A DNA stretch of 64,000 nucleotides from Streptomyces sp. NBC_00483 (GTDB lineage Bacteria > Actinomycetota > Actinomycetes > Streptomycetales > Streptomycetaceae), in contig NZ_CP107880.1 of NCBI RefSeq assembly GCF_036013745.1, forward strand, positions 6,262,001 to 6,326,000, written 5' to 3'. The notes below the pieces were generated by a model that saw nothing but the letters and a program-made list of their open reading frames with translations, was not told the DNA's origin and made no database searches. This document shows, one piece after another, positions 18,794-26,727 of this stretch (positions are counted from its first letter, which is position 1; every line of letters starts with the position of its first letter). Made by a program: the position numbers and the translations under genes.

Positions 18794-18893
18794 CGCCGGG
18801 GTGCCCGAAGGTGGTCAACGCCCTTGCCCTGCTTGGCGGATGCGGCCCGGGTGTCGTTCCGATAACGGACGCGGGGACCTCTCGCGGCCACTC

Positions 18894-18944
18894 TTGACAG
18901 CCCTATTGGTCTGGGCCAAGCTCCCCGTACTGGTCTACACCATT
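18894..18944 (+). promoter_or_regulatory. dasA promoter with two dre operators
   Basis: A TTGACA -35 at 18894-18899 is followed after 17 bases by CAAGCT (18917-18922) as a weak -10. One dre-like site (ATTGGTCTGGGCCAAG, 18905-18920) fills the spacer. A second, better one (ACTGGTCTACACCATT, 18929-18944) covers the expected start site. The geometry predicts direct steric repression by DasR. The rest of the 18712-19051 gap shows no gene. Confidence 0.8.
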
Positions 18945-19051
18945 AAAGATCAGGTCCCAGTCCCATCAGTCGGATCCGCGTACGCAGACGTGTGCTTGCC
19001 GTATGTCATCGCTGTGGGTGGGGGGTTGCAGGCATCCCTGAGGAGGGTGAC

Positions 19052-20356
19052 ATGAAGCGCAAGCTCATAGCGGCCGTCGGCGTCGCGGCCATGATGTCCG
19101 CGGTCGCTGCGTGTGGGGGCGACGGCGGCAGCAATGCCGGCAAGGACCCGAAGGACCGCACCGGAGACGTCACGGTCTGGCTGATGGTCGACGCGCAGAG
19201 CACCTGGCCAGGCCTGGTCAAGGACGTCAACGCGCAGTTCAAGAAGAAGTACCCGAAGGTCAAGGTCAACGTCTCGTACCAGCAGTGGGCGGACAAGGCC
19301 AAGAAGCTCGACACCGCCCTGGGCGGCGACAAGTTCCCGGACGTCGTCGAGCTCGGCAACACCGAGACCATGCAGTACATCCTCAACGGGGCGCTCGCCG
19401 AGATCGACCCGAAGAAGTACGACAACAGCGACTCCTGGATCAAGGGCCTCAAGGACACCTGCTCCTTCGAGGGCAAGATGTACTGCGTCCCGTACTACTC
19501 CAGTGCGCGCGTCGCCATCTACAACAAGGACCTGCTGAAGTCGGCCACCGGCTCCGACAAACTGCCGACCGACGAGTCCGCGTTCCTCAAGGCGATGGAC
19601 AAGGAGACGGCGAAGCAGGGCGCGAAGGACAAGCGCTTCTCCTCCCTGTACCTGCCGGGCCGCTACTGGTACGCCGCCATGTCCTACGTCCAGGCGTACG
19701 GCGGCAGCATCGCCTCGTACGACGACGGCACCAAGAAGTGGAAGGGCACCCTGTCCGACGCCAAGTCGCAGGAAGGCATCCAGCACTTCATCGACCTGGT
19801 GAAGAAGTACAACAAGGGCGACATCACCAAGGACGAGCAGGACCACGCCAATGTGATGGCCAACGAGAAGGCCGGCGTCCTGTACGGCAACGGCTGGGAG
19901 GCCGGCTCCGTCGTCGACGGCAAGGCCAACGGCAACCCGAAGCTGAAGGACAAGATCGCCGTCGCCTCCATGCCGGGCCCGAACGGCAAGACCCTGCCGT
20001 CCTTCGTCGGCGGCTCCGACCTCGCCGTCACGCAGAAGTCGAAGAACGCGGACCTCGCCGAGGACTGGATCTCGATGTTCACGAGCGAGAAGTCCCAGGA
20101 GGTCCTCACCTCCAAGAACGTGTTGCCGAGCAACACCAAGCAGCTGCAGCCGCTGAAGGAGAAGGCGGAGACCGAAGCCGCGGCGAACGCGGTGGAGAGC
20201 GCCTGGTTCACGCCGATCGCCCCGGGCTGGACGGCGATCGAGAAGGAGGAGGTCCTGAAGAACATGCTTCTCGACATCCTCAAGGGCAAGTCCGTCGCCA
20301 CGGCCACCAAGGCGGCCGACGCCAAGATCGACGAGCTGATCAACAAGGAGTCCTGA
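19052..20356 (+). CDS. dasA: Chitobiose-binding lipoprotein DasA
   Basis: 434 residues. Extracellular solute-binding protein of the DasABC transporter for chitobiose and related GlcNAc oligomers. ATG 19052 follows GAGGAGGG; the upstream in-frame ATG at 18992 lies in the leader. A type II signal peptide (MKRKLIAAVGVAAMMSAVAA) ends in the lipobox VAAC, so Cys is lipidated. The remainder is a family 1 sugar-binding fold (VTVWLMVDAQ, then DVVELGNTETMQYI). dasB follows after 97 bases. ATP is probably supplied by the shared MsiK ATPase encoded elsewhere, since no ATPase gene lies here. Confidence 0.95.
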   Translation: MKRKLIAAVGVAAMMSAVAACGGDGGSNAGKDPKDRTGDVTVWLMVDAQSTWPGLVKDVNAQFKKKYPKVKVNVSYQQWADKAKKLDTALGGDKFPDVVELGNTETMQYILNGALAEIDPKKYDNSDSWIKGLKDTCSFEGKMYCVPYYSSARVAIYNKDLLKSATGSDKLPTDESAFLKAMDKETAKQGAKDKRFSSLYLPGRYWYAAMSYVQAYGGSIASYDDGTKKWKGTLSDAKSQEGIQHFIDLVKKYNKGDITKDEQDHANVMANEKAGVLYGNGWEAGSVVDGKANGNPKLKDKIAVASMPGPNGKTLPSFVGGSDLAVTQKSKNADLAEDWISMFTSEKSQEVLTSKNVLPSNTKQLQPLKEKAETEAAANAVESAWFTPIAPGWTAIEKEEVLKNMLLDILKGKSVATATKAADAKIDELINKES

Positions 20357-20453
20357 GCCTTCGGGCTCCGGAGCGAGGGGCGGGGCCGACATCGTTCGGC
20401 TCCGCCGTTCCCCCTCCTCTCCTCTTTCGCTGAGAACGAGAAAGGTCAGCCAC

Positions 20454-21461
20454 GTGACTGCCGCCGACACCAAGGCCGCCGGGCCGCCGCCCCGCACGGC
20501 GGACGCTCCGGAAGGGGACGTGCTCACCAAGGGCACCAAGGGTCCCCGCGGCACCGGCCGCCCCCCGCGGAAGAAGGGGGCGTCGCTCCCTTACCTCCTG
20601 ATCCTGCCGGCGATCGTCGCGCTGGCTGCCGTCTATGCGTACCCCCTGGTCAAGACCGTGATCATGTCCTTCCAGGACATGGGGCGCCGCGAGCTGTGGA
20701 CGGGCGAGAGCCCGCCGTGGGTCGGCTTCGACCAGTTCACCAACATCCTCGGCGACGCGGAGTTCTGGCAGGTCACCGTCCGCACGGTGGTCTTCATGGT
20801 GGTCTGTGTCGCGCTCACCATGGCGATCGGCCTGCTGGTCTCCCTGCTGATGATGCGCCTGTCGACCTGGGTGCGGCTCACGCTCACCACGGCCCTGATC
20901 GCCGCCTGGTCGATGCCGCTGCTCGTCGCCTCCTCGATCTTCCGCTGGCTCGCCGACTCCGACTACGGCCTGGTCAACACGCTCATCGCCAAGGTCGCCG
21001 GCGACGACTTCCTCGGGCACAACTGGTTCCTCGACCCGCTTCAGGGCTTCTCGATCATCGCCGCGCTCGTCATCTGGGGCGCCGTCCCGTTCGTCGTGAT
21101 CACCCTGTACGCGGCCCTCACCCAGGTCCCCGGAGAGCTCACCGAGGCCGCCCAGCTCGACGGCGCCAGCGCGTTCGGTGTCTTCCGCTTCGTCACCTGG
21201 CCGGTCATCAAGCCCGTCTTCACCATGGTCACCACGCTCTCGGTGATCTGGGACTTCAACGTCTTCGGGCAGATCTGGCTGCTGCGCGGCAACAAGCCCG
21301 AACCGGACTACGAAACCCTCGGCCTCTACTCCTTTTCCAAGGCGTTCACGTCGACGTCCTTCAGCCAGGGCACCGCGATCGCCCTCATCACCGTTCTGCT
21401 GCTCTCCGGGGTGGCCGTGTACTACCTGCGCCAGCTCATGAAGACAGGAGAGGTCGAATGA
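20454..21461 (+). CDS. dasB: Sugar ABC permease DasB
   Basis: 335 residues from GTG 20454, with AAAGG upstream. A hydrophilic N-terminal tail of about 40 residues precedes six predicted membrane helices of the MalF-like permease type. The cytoplasmic EAA loop reads ELTEAAQLDGASAFGVFRFV. It forms the transport channel with DasC. The stop codon overlaps the dasC start as ATGA. Confidence 0.95.
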   Translation: MTAADTKAAGPPPRTADAPEGDVLTKGTKGPRGTGRPPRKKGASLPYLLILPAIVALAAVYAYPLVKTVIMSFQDMGRRELWTGESPPWVGFDQFTNILGDAEFWQVTVRTVVFMVVCVALTMAIGLLVSLLMMRLSTWVRLTLTTALIAAWSMPLLVASSIFRWLADSDYGLVNTLIAKVAGDDFLGHNWFLDPLQGFSIIAALVIWGAVPFVVITLYAALTQVPGELTEAAQLDGASAFGVFRFVTWPVIKPVFTMVTTLSVIWDFNVFGQIWLLRGNKPEPDYETLGLYSFSKAFTSTSFSQGTAIALITVLLLSGVAVYYLRQLMKTGEVE

Positions 21462-22324
21462 GCGCCTCCACCGCACCGGTCAAGGAGGGGCTGCGCCCCG
21501 ACCGCAAGAAGACCAGGCTCGGCTACAACGTTCTCGGGCTCGTCATCGCCGTCGTGATGGCCTTCCCGGTCTACTGGCTCATCGTCTCGGCGCTGCGCCC
21601 CAACCACGAGATCCGCTCCTACGACCAGACGCTGTGGCCTTCGTCGATCACCTTCGACAACTTCGCCCGCGCCGTGAAGCAGCCGAACTTCGGCACCGCG
21701 ATCGAGTCCAGCCTCATCATCTCGATCACGGCCGTCGTCGGTGGCATGGTCATCGCGACCCTCGCGGCCCTCGCCATCGGACGGTTCCGCTTCACCGGCC
21801 GGCGCGCGCTCCTCATGGCGATGATCCTGGTCCAGATGCTGCCGCCGACCGCGATGCTCATCCCCATCTACACCCAGCTCAACGCGATGGGCGGCCTCAA
21901 CGAGTACTGGGGCGTCATCGTCGTCTACCTCGTCTCCACGCTGCCCTTCGCCACGGTGATGATCCGCGGCTTCGTGGTCAACATCCCCGTGGAGCTGGAG
22001 GAGTCGGCGATGGTCGACGGCTGTACGCGGATGGGTGCGTTCCGCCGCGTCGTCTTCCCGCTGCTCGCCCCCGGCCTCGCCGCGTCCTCGATCTTCGCCC
22101 TCGTCAACGCGTGGAATGAGTACCTGTTCGCGTACATCCTGATGAACGAGGACTCGAAGTACACGCTTAACGTGTGGCTGATGACGTTCACGACCGAACG
22201 AGGCACCGACTACGGCGCGTTGATGGCCGCGTCCACGATGATCGCTCTGCCGGTGGTGATCTTCTTCATGTTCATCCAGAAGAAGATGGCCACAGGACTC
22301 ACATCCGGCGCCGTGAAGGGATAA
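21458..22324 (+). CDS. dasC: Sugar ABC permease DasC
   Basis: 288 residues, MalG-like permease with six predicted helices and the EAA loop ELEESAMVDGCTRMGAFRRV, which contacts the ATPase. ATG 21458 overlaps the dasB stop (ATGA) and is preceded by GGAGAGG. dasD begins 9 bases after the stop, so the operon continues. Confidence 0.95.
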   Translation: MSASTAPVKEGLRPDRKKTRLGYNVLGLVIAVVMAFPVYWLIVSALRPNHEIRSYDQTLWPSSITFDNFARAVKQPNFGTAIESSLIISITAVVGGMVIATLAALAIGRFRFTGRRALLMAMILVQMLPPTAMLIPIYTQLNAMGGLNEYWGVIVVYLVSTLPFATVMIRGFVVNIPVELEESAMVDGCTRMGAFRRVVFPLLAPGLAASSIFALVNAWNEYLFAYILMNEDSKYTLNVWLMTFTTERGTDYGALMAASTMIALPVVIFFMFIQKKMATGLTSGAVKG

Positions 22325-22333
22325 CGCCGCACG

Positions 22334-23818
22334 ATGACGACATTGACACGTGGTACCGACACGCTGACGCGTGACGCCCTGACCGTCCTCCAGCCCGGGT
22401 TCACCGGCACGTCCGCGCCCGACTGGCTGCTGCGCCGGCTCGGCGAGGGCCTGGCGTCGGTCGGGCTGTTCGGACGCAATATCGCCACCCCCGAGCAACT
22501 GGCCGCCCTCACCGCCCAATTGCGGTCCGAGCGCGGTGACGTCCTGGTCGCCATCGACGAGGAGGGCGGCGACGTCACCCGCCTCGAGGTGCGCACCGGC
22601 TCGTCCTTCCCGGGCAACCACGCGCTCGGCGCGGTCGACGACGCGGCGCTGACCCGCGCGGTGGCCGCCGAGCTCGGCCACCGCCTCGCCGAGTGCGGGG
22701 TCAACCTCAACTGGGCGCCCTCCGCGGACGTCAACGCCAACCCGGACAACCCGGTGATCGGCGTACGGTCCTTCGGCGCGGACCCCGCGCTCGTGGCCCG
22801 GCACACCGCCGCGTACGTCGAGGGCCTGCAAGCCGCGGGCGTCGCCGCCTGTACGAAGCACTTCCCCGGGCACGGGGACACGGCGGTCGACTCGCACCAC
22901 GACGTGCCGCGCATCGACGTCGACCTGGACGTCCTGCACTCCCGTGACCTCGCGCCGTTCCGGGCGGCGATCGCGGCGGGCTCGCGGGCCGTGATGAGCG
23001 CACACATCCTGGTGCCCGCGCTCGACCCCGAGTACCCGGCAACGTTGTCGCGGCGGATCCTCACGGGCCTGCTGCGCGAGGAGTTCGGCTACGAGGGCCT
23101 GATCGTCACGGACGGCATGGAGATGAAGGCCATCTCCGGCACGTACGGCATCGAGCGCGGCAGCGTCCTCGCCATCGCCGCGGGCGCCGACGCGATCTGC
23201 GTGGGCGGCGGGCTCGCCGACGACGACACGGTGCTGCGGCTGCGTGACGCCCTGGTGGGCGCGGTGCGCTCCGGTGAACTCCCGGAGGAACGCCTCGCGG
23301 ACGCGGCGGCGCGGGTGCGTGCGTTGTCGAAGTGGGCGACGGCGTCGGCCCGCACCGGGACCTCGGAGGGCAACCCCGAGGTGGGTCTGGCCGCGGCGCG
23401 CCGTGCGGTCACGGTGACCCGTGGGGGAGACGGGGCGCCGGTCTCCGGCCCCGTGCACGTGGCCGCCTTCACGCCGGTCGCCAACATCGCGGTCGGCGAC
23501 GAGACCCCCTGGGGCGTCGCCGCCGAACTCGAACGCCTGCTGCCCGGCACCACGACCGGTTCCTACACCGGCCCCGACACCGGCCACGCCGCCCTTGCCG
23601 CCGCGGGGGAGCGGCGAGTGGTGGCGGTGGTCCGCGACGAGCATCGCCACCTGTGGATGTCCGGGGCCCTGGACGACCTGCTGTCCGCCCGCCCGGACAC
23701 GGTCGTCGTGGAAATGGGCGTCCCCCAGGCCCCACCCCGCGGCGCGCTGCACATCGCTACGCATGGTGCGGCGAGGGTGTGCGGGGTCGCTGCGGCGGAG
23801 GCGATCACGGGGGCTTGA
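22334..23818 (+). CDS. dasD: Family 3 beta-N-acetylglucosaminidase DasD
   Basis: 494 residues without a signal peptide, so it is cytoplasmic: it hydrolyses chitobiose imported by DasABC to GlcNAc. The GH3 (NagZ-type) barrel shows the substrate-binding KHFPGHGDT motif, whose His/Asp dyad serves as acid/base in GH3 glucosaminidases, and the nucleophile Asp in IVTDGMEM. The C-terminal roughly 150 residues resemble the (alpha/beta)6 GH3 second domain, somewhat shortened. ATG 22334 lies 9 bases after dasC. A bidirectional terminator and a repeat-rich stretch follow. Confidence 0.93.
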   Translation: MTTLTRGTDTLTRDALTVLQPGFTGTSAPDWLLRRLGEGLASVGLFGRNIATPEQLAALTAQLRSERGDVLVAIDEEGGDVTRLEVRTGSSFPGNHALGAVDDAALTRAVAAELGHRLAECGVNLNWAPSADVNANPDNPVIGVRSFGADPALVARHTAAYVEGLQAAGVAACTKHFPGHGDTAVDSHHDVPRIDVDLDVLHSRDLAPFRAAIAAGSRAVMSAHILVPALDPEYPATLSRRILTGLLREEFGYEGLIVTDGMEMKAISGTYGIERGSVLAIAAGADAICVGGGLADDDTVLRLRDALVGAVRSGELPEERLADAAARVRALSKWATASARTGTSEGNPEVGLAAARRAVTVTRGGDGAPVSGPVHVAAFTPVANIAVGDETPWGVAAELERLLPGTTTGSYTGPDTGHAALAAAGERRVVAVVRDEHRHLWMSGALDDLLSARPDTVVVEMGVPQAPPRGALHIATHGAARVCGVAAAEAITGA

Positions 23819-23820
23819 CG

Positions 23821-24166
23821 TGCCGCCGCCACCCCGGCCGCCTTGGGCCATCTGCCGCCAACCCCGGCCGCCTTGGGCAATCTGCCGCCTGGGGCGGCAG
23901 GGTGGGCAAGGCGGCACCCCGGCGCGGGCAGCGCTTTCGGTAGGCGTCCACCCCGCCTCCCGGGCCCACGCCTCGGGGCTCCGCCCCGGACCCCGCTGCT
24001 CAATCGCCGCAGGGGCTTGATTTGCCCACCCGTAGGCAATGGCCCGGCTCCCGCCCATCTCCCACCCACCCGCCCCCTCCGGGGGCGTCGGCCCGACGGG
24101 GCGGCACCCCGGCGCGGGCAGCGCCTTCGGTAGGCGTCCACCCCGGCTCCCGGGAACTCCCGGGTA
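23821..24166. repeat. Repeat-rich intergenic stretch between dasD and nagB
   Basis: No gene is seen. A 54-base unit is present twice, at 23911-23964 and 24101-24154, with two differences (starts GCGGCACCCCGGCGCGGGCA, ends CTCCCGGG). A shorter unit of about 30 bases around CCCCGGCCGCCTTGGGC is duplicated head to tail at 23821-23882. The 22-base sequence at 23996-24017 (starts CTGCTCAATCGCCGC), with its 5' flank GGGGCTCCGCCCCGGACC, recurs at 44.2 kb. This is typical of dispersed Streptomyces intergenic repeats. Confidence 0.85.
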
Positions 24167-24217
24167 CACGCAACGGTGCCGGTCACCCCGAGCGGGGGTG
24201 ACCGGCACCGTTGCGTG
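24167..24217. terminator. Bidirectional terminator between dasD and nagB
   Basis: A perfect 23-bp inverted repeat (24167-24189 against 24195-24217, arm beginning CACGCAACGGTGCCGG) with a 5-base loop sits between the converging dasD and nagB, 8 bases from the nagB stop. Confidence 0.9.
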
Positions 24218-24225
24218 CGGCAGGC

Positions 24226-25011
24226 CTACAGCCCCTGCCACTCCGGCTTGTTGACGTACGTGTGGCGGAAGTAGTCCGCGAGCTTCAGCTTCGACGCGGC
24301 GCCCTCGTCCACCACCACGGTCGCGTGCGGATGCAGCTGGAGCGCGGACGCCGGCACCACGGAGGCGACCGGCCCCTCGACGGTCGCGGCCACCGCATCC
24401 GCCTTGCCCTCACCCGTGGCGAGCAGCACCAGGTGCCGCGCCTCCAGGATCGTCCCGATGCCCTGCGTGATCACATGCCGCGGCACCTGGCTCAGGTCCC
24501 CGTCGAAGAACCGCGCGTTGTCCGCGATGGTCTGCTCGGTCAGCGTCTTGATCCGGGTCCGCGAGGCGAGCGAGGAACACGGTTCGTTGAACCCGATGTG
24601 CCCGTCCGTGCCGATCCCCAGCAACTGCAGATCCACACCCCCGGCCTCGACCAGCGCACTGTCGTACGCCTCGCACGCGGCCTGCACGTCGGCGGCGCTG
24701 CCGTCGGGCCCCATGAACGCGGCCTCGCCGAGACCGAGCGGCTCGACGACCTGCCGCAGCACCGTCGCCCGGTACGACTCGGGGTGCCCGGTCGGCAGCC
24801 CCACGTACTCGTCGAGCTGGGCGATCCGCGCCTTCGACGCATCGACCGCACCGGCGCGCACCTGGGCCGCCAACGCCTCGTAGATGGGCAGCGGAGTCGA
24901 GCCGGTGGCCACACCGAGCAGCGCGTCGGGCTTGCGCCGCAGCAGCTGGGCCATGGCCTCGGCGATGAGCTCGCCACCTGCCTTGGCGTCCGGAACGATC
25001 ACAACTTCCAC
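24226..25011 (-). CDS. nagB: Glucosamine-6-phosphate deaminase NagB
   Basis: 261 residues. Converts GlcN-6-P to fructose-6-P and ammonia, the last committed step of GlcNAc catabolism. Family signatures: GVATGSTPLPIYEAL (phosphate loop), QLDEYVG (catalytic Asp) and GIGTDGHIGFNEP (catalytic Asp-His). I chose GTG 25011 (VEVVIVPDAKAGG); the longer in-frame ORF to 25080 would run over the dre operator. Divergent from the SIS-domain gene; both are probably under DasR through the site at 25051-25066. Confidence 0.95.
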   Translation of the reverse strand: MEVVIVPDAKAGGELIAEAMAQLLRRKPDALLGVATGSTPLPIYEALAAQVRAGAVDASKARIAQLDEYVGLPTGHPESYRATVLRQVVEPLGLGEAAFMGPDGSAADVQAACEAYDSALVEAGGVDLQLLGIGTDGHIGFNEPCSSLASRTRIKTLTEQTIADNARFFDGDLSQVPRHVITQGIGTILEARHLVLLATGEGKADAVAATVEGPVASVVPASALQLHPHATVVVDEGAASKLKLADYFRHTYVNKPEWQGL

Positions 25012-25050
25012 GCTGGGCCTGCCGTTCTGGTCAGAGGAGACGGGATGACA

Positions 25051-25066
25051 TGTGGTATAGACCAAT
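25051..25066. promoter_or_regulatory. dre operator between nagB and the SIS-domain gene
   Basis: TGTGGTATAGACCAAT matches the DasR consensus with a TGGTATAGACCA palindrome. It lies 40 bases upstream of nagB and about 200 bases upstream of the divergent SIS gene. Confidence 0.85.
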
Positions 25067-25264
25067 CTAACAGAGCGCAACCCCGCCAGTCAGGCCCTTC
25101 ACCACACCTCTTCGTCCATGCCTTCGTCCATGCTCGACGCTGCGCTGTGGCTCGGCACCTCGAAGCGTCCGGTGGGCGGCGCGGGCCCCCACCGGCCACA
25201 GTGGAAGGTGCCGGAGCCGACGCGGCCCGGCCCCGGCCCCCGTCGCCCCACCGGAGGTGCCCGT

Positions 25265-26329
25265 ATGAACGCCACCCCGTCCGACCCGGAGCGCCCCGGT
25301 CGGATCATGACGCGGGAGATGCACGAGCAGCCCGACGTGCTCCGGCGTCTCCTCGCCACCGGCGCCCCGCGCATCCAGGACGTGGCCCGCCGGGTCGCCG
25401 ACCGCGCCCCCCGCTTCGTCCTGCTCACCGCCCGCGGCACCTCCGACCACGCCGCGCTCTACGCCAAGTACCTCCTGGAGATCCGGCTCGGCCTGCCCTG
25501 CGGCCTCGCCTCGATGTCCACCACGACGGCCTACGGCGCCCGCCCCGATCTGCGCGACGTACTGGTCATCACGGTCAGCCAGTCCGGCGGCTCACCCGAC
25601 CTGGTCGCCTCCACGAAGGCCGCCCGCGAGGCCGGCGCGATCACCCTCGCCGTGACCAACAACCCGGACTCCCCGCTGGCCGCCGTCTCCGAGCACCACA
25701 TCGACATCATGGCGGGACCGGAGAAGGCGCTGCCCGCGACGAAGACGTACACCGCCTCGCTGCTCGCCCTGTACCTCTTCGTGGAGGGCCTGCGCGGCGG
25801 CGACGGAGCGGCCGCCGCCGTGCTGCCCGACCACGCCGACCAGGTCCTCGCGCGCCAGGACGAGGTCCGCTCCCTGGCCGCCCGCTACCGCTTCGCCGGC
25901 CGCATGGTGATCACCTCCCGCGGTTACGGCTATCCGACCGCCAAGGAAGCGGCCCTCAAGCTGATGGAGACCAGCTACATCCCCGCCCTCGCGTACTCCG
26001 GCGCCGATCTGCTGCACGGCCCGCTCGCCATGGTCGACAACATCTCCCCGGTGATCGCCGTGGTCACCGACGGCCGGGGCGGTGACGCCCTGCAACCGGT
26101 CCTCGACCGGCTCCGCGGGCGCGGGGCCGATCTGATGGTGGTCGGTCCGCAGGCCCAGGTGGACCGCGCCTCCGCCGGCTTCGTCCTGCCGACCGCCGGG
26201 GTGGCCGAGGAGGTGCAGCCGGTGCTCGAAATCCTCCCTCTCCAACTTCTCGCGTACGAGGTGACCATCGCCCGTGGCCAGGACCCCGACGCCCCGCGCG
26301 CCCTCGCGAAGGTGACGGAGACGCGATGA
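25265..26329 (+). CDS. SIS-domain sugar isomerase/deaminase (GlmS-like without glutaminase domain)
   Basis: 354 residues with two SIS domains, as in the isomerase half of GlmS; no N-terminal glutaminase domain is present. Sugar-phosphate-binding segments are TARGTSDHAALYAKY, TVSQSGGSPDL and the second-domain SRGYGYPTAKEAALKLMET (typical of GlmS/AgaS). GlmS-like proteins lacking the amidotransferase half usually act as aminosugar-phosphate deaminases/isomerases. ATG 25265 has GGAGG eight bases upstream. Its place divergent from nagB across a dre site suggests a DasR-regulated aminosugar enzyme; the exact substrate is unknown. Confidence 0.85.
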   Translation: MNATPSDPERPGRIMTREMHEQPDVLRRLLATGAPRIQDVARRVADRAPRFVLLTARGTSDHAALYAKYLLEIRLGLPCGLASMSTTTAYGARPDLRDVLVITVSQSGGSPDLVASTKAAREAGAITLAVTNNPDSPLAAVSEHHIDIMAGPEKALPATKTYTASLLALYLFVEGLRGGDGAAAAVLPDHADQVLARQDEVRSLAARYRFAGRMVITSRGYGYPTAKEAALKLMETSYIPALAYSGADLLHGPLAMVDNISPVIAVVTDGRGGDALQPVLDRLRGRGADLMVVGPQAQVDRASAGFVLPTAGVAEEVQPVLEILPLQLLAYEVTIARGQDPDAPRALAKVTETR

Positions 26330-26456
26330 GCCGCGAATGAACCGGACGGGCCCGGCACTCGTGCAGGGGTACGGACGTTGAAGTGGACGTGGGGGCGGGT
26401 GCGATCGTCGGAGAAACAGACGAGAACAAACCTCAGCCGACGCATAGACATGGGAG

Positions 26457-26472
26457 AATGGTCTAGTCCACA
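26457..26472. promoter_or_regulatory. dre operator upstream of the putative small RNA
   Basis: AATGGTCTAGTCCACA carries the TGGTCTAG core of the DasR consensus. It does not lie at a coding start but immediately before the structured non-coding stretch at 26475-26640. Confidence 0.8.
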
Positions 26473-26474
26473 AT

Positions 26475-26640
26475 GCGTAACTGTAGCTTCCGCCCTCCCC
26501 GCACAGGAGGACGGACAGAGGACCCGACGCTCTCTGCCCTGACCGCGTCGGATCCTCGATCGGCAGCCGGGACCGCACACCTGGAAGCCGGTGCACCTGA
26601 AGGGCTGCGGTGCTAGGGGAAGGGCTGAGGGTCCCGACCC
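26475..26640 (+). ncRNA. scr5239: Probable scr5239-type regulatory small RNA
   Basis: A 398-base gap between the SIS gene and the PdtaS-like kinase has no ORF but contains successive stem-loops: 26490-26498 with 26506-26514 (CCGCCCTCC/GGAGGACGG), and an outer GCAGCC/GGCTGC pair at about 26563-26607 enclosing CACC/GGTG. In S. coelicolor the small RNA scr5239 (about 159 nt, acting on dagA and metE) lies just upstream of SCO5239 and, as I recall, is under DasR. The position, length and adjacent dre site here fit. Ends are approximate, and identity rests on synteny, not on sequence comparison. Confidence 0.6.
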
Positions 26641-26727
26641 CCGGCGCCGCGGCCCGTCGGTCTTTCGAGGGCCCCGCCGCTCGTCGTCCCTTTCGGCGCC
26701 CCGAGTCCCGGCGGTTAAGCTCGGCTC

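Noticed and set aside
21422..24241. Long minus-strand open frame opposite dasC and dasD
   Set aside because: Low-complexity Arg/His/Asp text without motifs, opposite two clearly identified genes.
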